Part shown: positions 18,449-26,514 of the stretch, in pieces | How the letters are laid out: the number at the start of each line of letters is the position of its first letter | Numbering within the stretch: position 1 is the first letter of the stretch | Assembly: GCA_965222515.1 (NCBI GenBank) | Contig: CBDCUE010000008.1 | Span: forward strand, 1-38,901 | Reading direction: 5' to 3' | DNA: 38,901 nucleotides | DNA from: CBDCUE01 sp965222515 | Lineage (GTDB): Bacteria; Pseudomonadota; Alphaproteobacteria; Rickettsiales; JABIRX01 | Program-made: the position numbers and the translations under genes | Notes under the pieces: model-generated | What the model was told of the DNA's origin: nothing | Databases searched by the model: none | What the model saw: only the letters and a program-made list of their open reading frames with translations

Positions 18449-18991
18449 CTAACTAGCATTTGCAAAATATTTTTTTATGTAATTGTCAAAATTTTGTGTC
18501 TGTATTATTTCGCAGTTTGTATATTTATTTTTTAATGCTCCTATAAATCTTGTTATTACTATTTTTTCCGTAACCTTACCTAAATATTCAAAAGATAATA
18601 TATATTTTTTATTACAAGATATATTTATATTATATTTTTTTAATATTTCTGCAAATATTTTTTTTGAATCTTTTTCTTTGCTTTCTATATTCCACCCTCT
18701 TACATTTTTTAGCTTCATAGATTTGTTTTTTGTTTTAAATTCAACAAAAATTAAATTACTAGCAAATATTAAAGCATCAACAGATTTTCTTTTCTCTTTT
18801 GTTCCATTAACAACTCTGTTGACATCTATTCTGTCTTTTACTTTATCAAAATTACACCCTACTGTATTTACCTCACTAAAACCCTCATCTTCTCTATTCT
18901 CTTTTTTGCTGAAATCACCTATCCTTTGCAAAGAGAAATATTTATGTTCTTTTTTATCTTGCTCAAGCAAAACAATTAAATCTTTATGCAT
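18449..18991 (-). CDS. small PD-(D/E)xK-like protein partnered with the ATPase
   Basis: I cannot assign this 180-residue protein to a named family. It contains SVDALIF then ASNLIFVEFKTKNKS: D72, E84 and K86 in two hydrophobic strands, the D...ExK arrangement of PD-(D/E)xK nucleases. It is hydrophilic elsewhere, with no signal peptide or membrane segment, so it is cytosolic. The start lies 2 nt after the ATPase stop, which implies translational coupling and joint function. By analogy with two-gene OLD-ATPase systems (Septu, PARIS, RloB-type), it could be the effector nuclease switched on by the ATPase; this is inference. It could also be a nuclease-fold protein with another role. The cassette's position between glyQ and glyS, bounded by leader repeats, points to acquisition. 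Confidence 0.62.
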   Translation of the reverse strand: MHKDLIVLLEQDKKEHKYFSLQRIGDFSKKENREDEGFSEVNTVGCNFDKVKDRIDVNRVVNGTKEKRKSVDALIFASNLIFVEFKTKNKSMKLKNVRGWNIESKEKDSKKIFAEILKKYNINISCNKKYILSFEYLGKVTEKIVITRFIGALKNKYTNCEIIQTQNFDNYIKKYFANAS

Positions 18992-18993
18992 AA

Positions 18994-20307
18994 TTAATCA
19001 TCAAAAACTAAATCTTCTAATGGTTCTCCAAGCTCTCTATAAATATCTTCAATTTTGCCATTTTTATTAACAATATTTGATTCCCCATTTTTATTTTGCT
19101 TCGCCAAATAAAAATTTGCAAATCCCTCTAAGTTTTTTTCTTTCATAGTTTCTTCTATTGCCATAATCATCTCTGTGCTATGCGATGCTAAAAGAATTTT
19201 GCAATTATGTCTTTCAAATAAATAAACCAAAATCCTTGCATATTTCATTTGCCATTCAGGATGCAAATGCACTTCTGGCTCATCAATAATTAAAATATCA
19301 TCACTATTTAAAACATCTGCCCTGTTTAGCATTTGCAATAAGCCAAATGATTTTATTCCTGTTGCTATATTATTATTTTTTGCTTTTACACCATTAGATT
19401 TGCTATAAACTATATTCCGTTCTATATCACCTTTCATTGATATATCCCCTTTTATAATATTAGATATCTCTTGGTCAAAATCAGTTTCTGTATTAACATT
19501 TGAAGAAAACAATAGTTTACCAATTAGATCTGATACATATATATCTTTATTAATTGAAGGCTTATTAAATAATGTTAATTTACCATAATCTCTAAAAATA
19601 TCTTTTTGCAAGACAAGGGGGCTTTCAATAAAAGTTATTTTTTTATTAATTACATTAGTTATGTCATTAATAAAATTCTTTATTGTTGATGTTATAGAGA
19701 ATGACATATTTTTACTTTGACTAGAAAAACAAATATTAGAACTTTTTTCATTAATACTGCTTTTATCTTCTTTTAAAAATATAGAAGAAAAATTACTCTC
19801 TAATGTTTTTTTTATCTTATCATTCAAATTTAATTTCAATAATTTACTTACTGATCCTATGGTTGGCTGTATAGCAATTTTCATATTTTTATCTTTCAAT
19901 TGTAAGATTTTATTCTGTATTTCTTCAATAAATTCTAAGTTTTTTTGTATGTAACATACAAATTCCTCTCTTTTAAAAATTTGTGTTAGCAAACTGTTTT
20001 GAAAACCACCTCCAATATGTAGTTCTTTATATAATTTTACTATATTTTGATAAGCATCATTATAAGTAATATTATTTTTTTTATTTCTTGAAGAATATAT
20101 TGCAAACATATTTATTATGCTGTTAATATCAGCACTAATAGCTTCTACAACACTTCTTTCATATTCAATTAAGCCATTTACAATCGCAAACAAACACTTT
20201 CCTACTGTACTTTTTCCAGTATCATTCAGCCCCGCAATAACAGTTATACCTTCTAATTTTATATCAGCTTTTTTGATAGCTAAAAAATTCTCAATTTTTA
20301 TTTTCAT
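18994..20307 (-). CDS. OLD/AAA_21-type ATP-binding protein
   Basis: This 437-residue protein is an ABC-type/SMC-like ATPase of the AAA_15/AAA_21 kind. Visible: the N-terminal MKIKIENFLAIKKADIKL strand pattern; Walker A GLNDTGKST at 26-34; a long Asn/Lys-rich middle insert (about 60-300); IKSFGLLQMLNRADVL, the signature-like region; Walker B ILIIDEPEVHLHPEWQ with D342-E343; and the switch His376 in LLASHSTEM. It ends soon after, with no TOPRIM nuclease domain, so it is not a class 1 OLD protein; the nuclease function may instead sit in the 180-residue partner encoded 2 nt downstream. Its ATG is directly preceded by leader-repeat copy 2. Such ATPases are common in phage-defence modules, but housekeeping roles are also known, so defence is inference. 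Confidence 0.88.
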   Translation of the reverse strand: MKIKIENFLAIKKADIKLEGITVIAGLNDTGKSTVGKCLFAIVNGLIEYERSVVEAISADINSIINMFAIYSSRNKKNNITYNDAYQNIVKLYKELHIGGGFQNSLLTQIFKREEFVCYIQKNLEFIEEIQNKILQLKDKNMKIAIQPTIGSVSKLLKLNLNDKIKKTLESNFSSIFLKEDKSSINEKSSNICFSSQSKNMSFSITSTIKNFINDITNVINKKITFIESPLVLQKDIFRDYGKLTLFNKPSINKDIYVSDLIGKLLFSSNVNTETDFDQEISNIIKGDISMKGDIERNIVYSKSNGVKAKNNNIATGIKSFGLLQMLNRADVLNSDDILIIDEPEVHLHPEWQMKYARILVYLFERHNCKILLASHSTEMIMAIEETMKEKNLEGFANFYLAKQNKNGESNIVNKNGKIEDIYRELGEPLEDLVFDD

Positions 20308-20376
20308 TTTTTTTAAAGTTAAGTTTGTTAGGCGCAGAATCGTAATCTATACAACATTTACACATATATTATTTTA
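20308..20376 (-). repeat. leader repeat copy 2 (before the ATPase gene)
   Basis: Oriented with the ATPase gene, it runs from TGTGTAAATGTTGTATAGAT through CTGCGCCTAACAAACTTAAC to TTTAAAAAAA and the ATG. It aligns without gaps to copy 1 before glyS and fills nearly the whole gap to the glyQ stop (20379). The two copies flank the two-gene cassette in direct orientation, so recombination between them would leave glyQ, one repeat, then glyS. Confidence 0.72.
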
Positions 20377-20378
20377 AA

Positions 20379-21233
20379 TCAATTTTGTTTTGATGTAGTG
20401 TACTGTATGCAGGATTTTTTTGCAATGTTTCTAATTCTAGCAATATAATTTGCTCGGTCTTGAACGGCTAGCATTTTTCTGGATTCTAGTAAATTAAGTA
20501 GATGACTGGCTTTTAAACATTGCTCATAAGCAGGTAGGGGAAGTTTTTTTTCAATTAAATTCAAAGCTTCTTTTTCTGCATCAATAAAATGCTGAAATAA
20601 AATATCTGTATTAGCATAATTAATATTATATTCTGATATTTGTTGTTCTGTCTCAAGAAACAAATCTCCATAAGATATTTTATTGTTCCAAGCTAAATCA
20701 TAAATAGTTTCTTTATTTTGAATATACATAGCCAACCTTTCCAAACCATAAGTAAGTTCCCCTGCTATAACATTTAATTCTATTCCTCCAATTTGTTGCA
20801 TATAAGTAAATTGAGTAATTTCCATACCATCAAGCCAAACTTCCCAGCCTAAACCAGAAGCACCTATTGATGGATTCTCCCAATCATCTTCAATAAATCT
20901 AATATCATGTTTTTTGCTGTCAATGCCAATTTCTGTTAAACTCTGTAAATATAAATTTTGTAAATCATCGGGAGATGGTTTTAAAATAACTTGAAATTGA
21001 TGATGGGATTGCACCCTATTTGGATTTTCTCCAAATCTACTATCTTTTGGTCTTCTTGAAGGTTGTACATAACAAATATTCCATTCATCTTTTTTTAAAG
21101 ATTTGAGTGCAGTTGCAGGGTGCAAAGTCCCAGCACCTACTTCACTATCATATCCTTGCAGAAAAACACAATTATTGTTAGTCCAGAAATTTATTAATTT
21201 TAGAATGATTTCTTGAAAAGTTAGTTTTTTCAT
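20379..21233 (-). CDS. glyQ: Glycine--tRNA ligase alpha subunit
   Basis: GlyQ is the catalytic class II alpha subunit that forms glycyl-adenylate and works with GlyS. At 284 residues it has the normal length. The family signatures are complete: FWTNNNCVFLQGYDSEVGAG, CYVQPSRRPKDSRFGENPNR, HHQFQVILKPSP, DDWENPSIGASGLGWEVWLDG and MEITQFTYMQQIGG. It is the first gene of the minus-strand unit glyQ, ATPase, PD-(D/E)xK-like protein, glyS, and has a good promoter 31 nt upstream of its ATG. Confidence 0.97.
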   Translation of the reverse strand: MKKLTFQEIILKLINFWTNNNCVFLQGYDSEVGAGTLHPATALKSLKKDEWNICYVQPSRRPKDSRFGENPNRVQSHHQFQVILKPSPDDLQNLYLQSLTEIGIDSKKHDIRFIEDDWENPSIGASGLGWEVWLDGMEITQFTYMQQIGGIELNVIAGELTYGLERLAMYIQNKETIYDLAWNNKISYGDLFLETEQQISEYNINYANTDILFQHFIDAEKEALNLIEKKLPLPAYEQCLKASHLLNLLESRKMLAVQDRANYIARIRNIAKKSCIQYTTSKQN

Positions 21234-21264
21234 ATAAAAAATTGATTTTTAATTATTAAAATAA

Positions 21265-21292
21265 AATATATGTTTTTTAAAAATATTGTCAA
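21265..21292 (-). promoter_or_regulatory. predicted sigma-70-type promoter of glyQ
   Basis: On the minus strand a perfect TTGACA (21287-21292) is followed after 16 nt by TATATT (21265-21270), ending 31 nt before the glyQ ATG. The exact -35 is rare by chance, but the surrounding DNA is very AT-rich. If the four minus-strand genes form one transcript, this is its main promoter. Confidence 0.5.
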
Positions 21293-21368
21293 TATATTGT
21301 TTTATGATATTTGCTTAGTTTTTTAGATTGCATATATGTAAACAATTATACATAACATTAAAAAAAAA

Positions 21369-21522
21369 TCGTGTAAATGTTTCTTATCTTGCAAAACTGC
21401 ACCTAATACTATTTTAGCTTTATAATTGACCTATAGTCAAAAAGCAATTTATGCTGAGCAGATTGAAGGCTATAGGTCAATTATAAAACTAAAATAGTAT
21501 AACAACCTTAACTAAAAAAAGA
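21369..21522 (+). repeat. leader repeat copy 3 (before trkH), interrupted by a palindromic element
   Basis: The segments TCGTGTAAATGTTTC, TTGCAAAACTGCACCTAA (to 21406) and AACAACCTTAACTAAAAAAA (from 21501) match leader copies 1 and 2 in gene orientation and end just before the trkH ATG. Between them lies a 93-bp palindromic insertion. This is the third gene in 5 kb with this repeat directly before its start, and the only one on the plus strand. Confidence 0.68.
21407..21499. mobile_element. 93-bp palindromic (MITE-like) element
   Basis: Two 30-bp arms (21407-21436 and 21470-21499) are inverted repeats with a single mismatch, around a 33-nt spacer. The outer end reads TACTATTTTAG on one side and CTAAAATAGTA on the other. 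Comparison with the uninterrupted leader repeats shows it was inserted at CCTAA/CAACC, with TA or TAA present on both sides, consistent with a short target duplication. As RNA it would fold into a long hairpin in the trkH 5' leader. It carries no gene. Confidence 0.75.
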
Positions 21523-22980
21523 ATGGTTAGAATAAGTTTATTGTTATTAATTATTGGGTATTTGCTTAATTTTCTTGGTGTTGCTCTTGCTGCTCCACTT
21601 ATTGTTGAGTATTTTAGTAATTCTAATGCTGAGAATTGGCAGGCATTTGCTGTTACAGAATTTATTGTTATTTTTATAGGGGTAAGTCTTTCAATAAGTT
21701 GCAAAAATGAGAATATTAAAAGTATTTCTATAAAAGAAACCTTTTTGGTAACAAATATTGCATGGCTTACTTTAGCATTATTTTCATCTTTGCCTTTTTA
21801 TATATTAGATTTAAATCTTTCTTACACAGATGCTTTTTTTGAAGCAGTATCGGGACTTACTACCACAGGGGCGACTATTTTAACAAATTTAGATAATGCT
21901 CCAAAAGGAATTTTAGTGTGGCGAGCTATATTAGAATGGTTTGGAGGTATTGGTATTATTGTGATGGCTATGGCTATTTTCCCTTTTTTAAGTATTGGAG
22001 GAATGCAGTTATTTAGAACTGAATCATCTGATAAAAATGAAAAAATAATTCCTAGAGCAAAAAAATTTTGCATTATTATTTCTATAATATATCTTTGCCT
22101 TACTATTATTTGTGGCTTGTTGCTATATTTTGCTGGAATGACAGTTTTTGATGCAATTTTGCATTCAATGACTACAGTGTCAACGGGTGGCTTTTCTACT
22201 CACGATAATTCAATTGCTTTTTTTGATAGTTATAAAATTGAGATAATCATTGCTTTTTTTATTTTAATTAGCTCCATTCCTTTTGTAACCCACATTCAAT
22301 TATTAACAGGAAAACATATTAGTGCTTTAAAAGATCAGCAAGTATTGTTTTTTTTCATTACTCTAGCAATTGCAATTACTATTGGAACTGTTTGGTTAAA
22401 TAATAATTTAAATTTTAGTCTAGCCCAATCTTTTCGTTATGCATTGTTTAATATCACTGCAATTTTTACTACCACAGGTTTTTCTTCCATTGATTATGGT
22501 GCATGGGGAGGTTTTTTTACCACTTTTGTTTTTTTGATTTGTATAATAGGAGGTTGCACAGGATCTACTACTGGAGGTATAAAAATATTTCGTTTTCAAA
22601 TATTATATTATATGGTAAAAATACAAATATTTAAATTAATTCACCCTCACGGAGTATATAAAATTAATTACAACAACAACATCATTTCAAATAATGTCTT
22701 TGATGCTGTTTCTAGTTTCTTTATTTTATTCTGTCTATCTTTTTTTTTAATTGCCTTGATGCTTTCCTTGTCTGGTTTGGATTTTATCACTAGTCTCAGT
22801 GGAGCAGCAGCCTCAATTGCAAATGTCGGCCCCGCCTTAGGAGAGATAATAGGACCAAACGGAAATTACAGCACCCTAAATGATTTCTCAAAATGGATTC
22901 TGTCATTTGGAATGCTTTTAGGAAGATTAGAAATTGTAACAATAATAGTATTATTTTCTAAACAATTCTGGAACAATTGA
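21523..22980 (+). CDS. trkH: TrkH-family potassium uptake transporter
   Basis: TrkH is the polytopic membrane subunit that carries K+ inward, usually gated by the cytosolic TrkA. The 485-residue length is normal. The four pore loops with their selectivity-filter glycines are visible: VSGLTTTGATIL, MTTVSTGGFSTHD, IFTTTGFSSIDYG and AASIANVGPALGE. GGIGIIVMAMAIFPFLSIGG and IIGGCTGSTTGGIKIFR are also family hallmarks. The ATG follows a short purine stretch at the end of leader-repeat copy 3. trkA is not in the window. The next element downstream is an IS copy 20 nt after the stop, so no terminator is obvious. Confidence 0.94.
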   Translation: MVRISLLLLIIGYLLNFLGVALAAPLIVEYFSNSNAENWQAFAVTEFIVIFIGVSLSISCKNENIKSISIKETFLVTNIAWLTLALFSSLPFYILDLNLSYTDAFFEAVSGLTTTGATILTNLDNAPKGILVWRAILEWFGGIGIIVMAMAIFPFLSIGGMQLFRTESSDKNEKIIPRAKKFCIIISIIYLCLTIICGLLLYFAGMTVFDAILHSMTTVSTGGFSTHDNSIAFFDSYKIEIIIAFFILISSIPFVTHIQLLTGKHISALKDQQVLFFFITLAIAITIGTVWLNNNLNFSLAQSFRYALFNITAIFTTTGFSSIDYGAWGGFFTTFVFLICIIGGCTGSTTGGIKIFRFQILYYMVKIQIFKLIHPHGVYKINYNNNIISNNVFDAVSSFFILFCLSFFLIALMLSLSGLDFITSLSGAAASIANVGPALGEIIGPNGNYSTLNDFSKWILSFGMLLGRLEIVTIIVLFSKQFWNN

Positions 22981-22999
22981 TTTTTTGAAAAAATAATTA

Positions 23000-24129
23000 G
23001 TCGTCCCTAAAAAACTATAAAAAGCCTTGCAGTATAAGGTTTTTTTGTATAATTTGCATAGTAAAAACACAAGCTTATTACCAATAACTCTTAAAACCTT
23101 GCAAAAATGTTACACAAAACTCACCAAACAGGAAATGATATGGATATGTTCAGAAATGAATTAGTAAATATCATAAATATGAAACATAAATTAGTAATAT
23201 TGTCAAAATTAGTAGATTGGAGAAGCGTAGAAAAGAAGTTTTCTATAAAATATAGTAATTTGGGAAGAGGAGGACTACCTATAAGATTAATGTGTGGATT
23301 ATTGATGTTAAAAGAAGTAGAAAAACAATCAGATGAAAAGATATGTGAGCTTTGGGTAGAGAATCCATATTATCAATATTTTTGTGGAAGTAGATATTTT
23401 GAGCATAAGTTACCAACAGTTCCAGAGAATTTGGTATATTTTAGAAAAAGAATAGGAGAAGAAGGAATGGAATATTTATTGTCAGAAACAATAGAAATAG
23501 CAAATAAGAATAAGATTTATTCATGGCATGAAGATGTGAGTTACATAAGTAAGGGAAAAGCTCACAAGAAATATGAGTTTGGTTGTAAAGTAGGTTTTGT
23601 AGTAAGTTCTAGGTCAAATTTTGTTTTAGGAGCAAAATCATTTGATAACAATCCGTATGATGGACATACATTAAAATCTAATTTGGAACAAGCAGAAAGG
23701 TTGAGTGGCAAGAATTTTAGGGAGGTTTATGTTGATCAAGGCTATAAAGGTCATGGAATAAAAGATAAAAATGTTATTGTGGCAAGAACAAGAAAGAAAA
23801 CATTATTTATTTTGCAAAAGAAATATCAAAAACGAAGAAATGCGATAGAGCCAGTGATAGGTCATATTAAAAATGATGGCTCAAGGGGGGCAAGATGTTA
23901 TCTTAAAGGGAAAGTGGGCGATAATATGAATGCAATAGCAACTGCTATGGGATTTAACTTAAGAAAGCTGTTAAACTGCATAGATAGTTATCTTTTTGCC
24001 AAAATCCAAATGGTAATTTTTGTAATAAAAAGTATTTTTTTAAGAAAAAGTATTTTTTTAAGAAAAAACACACTTTTTATTATTTAATAATTGTTAATTT
24101 AACTAAAAATGTAATTATTTAGGTGCGAC
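23000..24129 (+). mobile_element. IS5-like element, copy A (internal deletion)
   Basis: The 1130-bp element has imperfect terminal inverted repeats (GTCGTCCCTAAA on the left; GTCGCACCTAAA as the complement of the right end), flanked by TA on each side. It is the same element as copies B and C. Relative to the full-length copy C it has lost about 378 bp inside the transposase gene and gained an 18-bp tandem duplication near the 3' end. A weak CCTT/AAGG hairpin followed by seven T lies in the left end. Confidence 0.88.
23107..24087 (+). pseudogene. IS5-family transposase with in-frame internal deletion
   Basis: The frame is open for 326 residues but lacks about 126 residues present in copy C, including the VTVDSTVQ segment that holds the first catalytic Asp of the DDE triad. 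The join reads IEIANKNKIYSWHED. The N-terminal DUF772-like part (LPIRLMCGLLMLKEVEKQSDE) and the second Asp and Glu (VYVDQGYKG, NAIEPVIGH) remain. The end repeats SIFLRK twice owing to the 18-bp duplication. It is unlikely to be catalytic; the protein could still bind the inverted repeats and interfere with the intact transposase. Confidence 0.85.
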
Positions 24130-24131
24130 TA

Positions 24132-24448
24132 TTTATCATGGTTAAATTGGGACTTCGTCCCATAGGTATTTATACAACAAAGATAATTAGAGTCTGCTGA
24201 ATTAGGTAAAAAAAGCTAGAGGAGTTAGAAAATAGATGGTTAGAATTAAGTGATATTTAGAAAATAATCAGCCCTGCTCCTGTTTTTATATTAAAAATAA
24301 ATTTTTGTTGCTTTCCTAAATAAAGTATGTTTTACTGAAAACACACAAATTAATTAAGGTTCTTTACATTGTTGCATAATCGTATCTAGTCCTTAATTTT
24401 ATGTAGCTATTTTTATTTAAGGTTTTTAACTAATTATATATTAAAGAA
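24132..24448. other. 317-bp intergenic region with a hairpin
   Basis: No coding frame is supportable. The one clear structure is TGGGACTTCGTCCCA (24148-24162), a 6-bp stem with a 3-nt loop; no T-run follows, so it is not a classic terminator. The rest is AT-rich with frequent stops in all frames. Confidence 0.5.
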
Positions 24449-25066
24449 ATGAAAAAAATTATATTTATTATTCCTAGTTTATTATTAATTTCTTGTTCGT
24501 CCAATTCTTTTAAATATATAAATAAAAATAATATTATAAAAAAAGATGGTGCAAAATATTTCATTAGCAAAACTAATGTTAAATTTAAGACTATTGATAG
24601 AACTAGAGTTACAAGAAAAACCCCTGAACAAGATAATTTCCCTAATGAAAAAGAAATATCTATATTAGTAAAAAAAATTTTTATAGAGAATCTAAAAAAA
24701 CAAAATCTATATTCAGAAAATAAAAAAGATAAAAATAGATATAAATTAAATATGCAATTTGATTACCAAAGAGTATCTCTTTTTTATAACAAAAATTCAT
24801 TCTCATTTCCTATACTAAAGTCTACTATTAATATTTATAACAAAAAAAATGATTTAATAGCAACATCTGAATTAAATAAATATACTACTACTAATAGTTG
24901 TAACAGAGTATATAGATTGTTAACTTTGGGAATATGCGATACAGTAAAAGTATTTAGAGATTTATATAAAGTTTTATTTGACTTAAAGACTCCTTTAGAT
25001 GAAGAAAAGGCTTTTATGATTATAACTAAGATCTTTGTTGATGAAATAAACTCTTTAAGTAAATAA
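24449..25066 (+). CDS. putative lipoprotein of unknown function
   Basis: This 205-residue protein starts with a basic n-region, a hydrophobic stretch and the lipobox LISC (Cys16), so it is probably lipidated and attached to the inner or outer membrane. The rest is Lys/Asn-rich and hydrophilic. A later segment, SCNRVYRLLTLGICDTVKVF, has two cysteines that could pair. I recognise no family; it might be a divergent DUF-type envelope lipoprotein. It stands alone between two IS-derived regions, and no promoter or terminator is convincing. Confidence 0.72.
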   Translation: MKKIIFIIPSLLLISCSSNSFKYINKNNIIKKDGAKYFISKTNVKFKTIDRTRVTRKTPEQDNFPNEKEISILVKKIFIENLKKQNLYSENKKDKNRYKLNMQFDYQRVSLFYNKNSFSFPILKSTINIYNKKNDLIATSELNKYTTTNSCNRVYRLLTLGICDTVKVFRDLYKVLFDLKTPLDEEKAFMIITKIFVDEINSLSK

Positions 25067-25606
25067 ATTTAATAATTAAGTTATTAATAACTACAACTAT
25101 AGCAAATTTAAAATAGTAATTATTTATTGTATTATTTTCTTTAACAAATATTAGCAACTAAAATATGGATAAAGATAATCAGCTCCCCACCCCTACATTT
25201 CATATATATGTAATAATTCACAATCAAAAGATTTCTTAACAGTACAACAACAAAGTAATAGCTTAGAAAATTTATTAACAAAAAAATACTAGAGTATGAA
25301 GAGATAGAAAGAAAAGAAATAAAAAGAAGAGCAAAAAGAGAAATAAGAGAAATAGATATAGATATAACAAGAGGAAGACAAAACATAAAAACAGAGAGAC
25401 AATTAGATAATCTCTTAACACAAGCAAGAAGTTAAATCTCTTGATAAATGCATATAAGCAAGAACAGGAACAAGAATGTAGCAAAAAATCTTCAATAACA
25501 AAATTATGTATGTCATTACAAGAAATAAATATACATCAACAGGAATCATTTATAAGTTCAATAAAACATTGTAGTGCCTTTGGAGTCTCGGTCTCAAGGG
25601 TAATTA
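25067..25606. other. 540-bp decayed region, probable gene remnants
   Basis: There is no intact gene. On the plus strand short open stretches look like broken coding sequence: one reads QQQSNSLENLLTKKY then a stop, and a shifted frame continues YEEIERKEIKRRAKREI to LDNLLTQARS (about 25290-25434). A third open stretch at about 25445-25600 includes CMSLQEINIHQQESF. Long minus-strand frames here are shadows of this purine-rich strand. The region ends at IS copy B. I cannot name the ancestral gene. Confidence 0.4.
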
Positions 25607-26344
25607 GTCGTCCCTAAAAAACTATAAAAAGCCTTGCAGTATAAGGTTTTTTTGTATAATTTGCATAGTAAAAACACAAGCTTATTACCAATAACTCTTA
25701 AAACCTTGCAAAAATGTTACACAAAACTCACCAAACAGGAAATGATATGGATATGTTCAGAAATGAATTAGTAAATATCATAAATATGAAACATAAATTA
25801 GTAATATTGTCAAAATTAGTAGATTGGAGAAGCATAGAAAAGAAGTTTTCTATAAAATATAGTAATTTGGGAAGAGGAGGACTACCTATAAGATTAATGT
25901 GTGGATTATTGATGTTAAAAGAAGTAGAAAAACAATCAGATGAAAAGATATGTGAGCTTTGGGTAGAGAATCCATATTATCAATATTTTTGTGGAAGTAG
26001 ATATTTTGAGCATAAGTTACCAACAGTTCCAGACATTATCTATTTTGCAAAAGAAATATCAAAAACGAAGAAATGCGATAGAGCCAGTGATAGGTCATAT
26101 TAAAAATGATGGCTCAAGGGGGGCAAGATGTTATCTTAAAGGGAAAGTGGGCGATAATATGAATGCAATAGCAACTGCTATGGGATTTAACTTAAGAAAG
26201 CTGTTAAACTGCATAGATAGTTATCTTTTTGCCAAAATCCAAATGGTAATTTTTGTAATAAAAAGTATTTTTTTAAGAAAAAACACACTTTTTATTATTT
26301 AATAATTGTTAATTTAACTAAAAATGTAATTATTTAGGTGCGAC
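25607..26344 (+). mobile_element. IS5-like element, copy B (large deletion derivative)
   Basis: This is a 738-bp version of the element at 23000-24129 and 31516-33006, with both ends intact and TA on each side. About 752 bp are missing from the transposase gene. The join is at CCAGA/CATTATC, a point different from the copy A deletion, and it lacks the 18-bp duplication of copy A, so the two derivatives arose independently. Confidence 0.88.
25714..26302 (+). pseudogene. IS5-family transposase, frameshifting deletion
   Basis: The first part reads as in copy A to HKLPTVP, then the deletion shifts the frame and it ends as a 129-residue frame at 26103. The C-terminal part (LQKKYQKRRNAIEPVIGHIKNDG onwards) stays open in another frame to 26302. 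The first and second catalytic Asp are both lost. It cannot make an active transposase, but the element could be mobilised in trans. Confidence 0.86.
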
Positions 26345-26514
26345 TAACTAACAAAATACAAAATATATTTACTGATTATGAAAAAGGAACATTGCCAAAA
26401 GAAATTGCTTTTTCTAAAAAAACATTTAAAAACTTAATAACAAATAATGACAACGAAAACATAAAGTTTTCGAATGATTTTGTAAATATTATAAAAAAAT
26501 TAAATATTAATTAA
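26345..26514 (+). pseudogene. 3' end of an unidentified gene cut by IS copy B
   Basis: Directly after the IS right end an open frame runs to a TAA at 26512-26514, with normal coding look: TNKIQNIFTDYEKGTLPKEI and a KKLNIN terminus. The stop abuts the dsbD ATG (TAAATG), as in an operon, so the lost gene was probably co-transcribed with dsbD. A GTG inside the IS end (26338) is in frame, so a 58-residue product is conceivable. I do not recognise the family. Confidence 0.5.

Noticed and set aside
18483..19070. 195-residue plus-strand open frame
   Set aside because: It is antisense to the ATPase and its small partner, hydrophobic only because Lys/Asn-rich codons read as Phe/Leu on the opposite strand.
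24148..24162. terminator for the upstream IS or regulatory RNA
   Set aside because: The stem is good, but there is no following T-run and no adjacent coding context to support a role; it is only mentioned as a hairpin.
25141..25484. two hydrophobic minus-strand frames resembling membrane proteins
   Set aside because: They lie opposite a purine-rich strand carrying broken Lys/Glu-rich coding debris; Leu/Ser/Phe-rich composition is the expected shadow.
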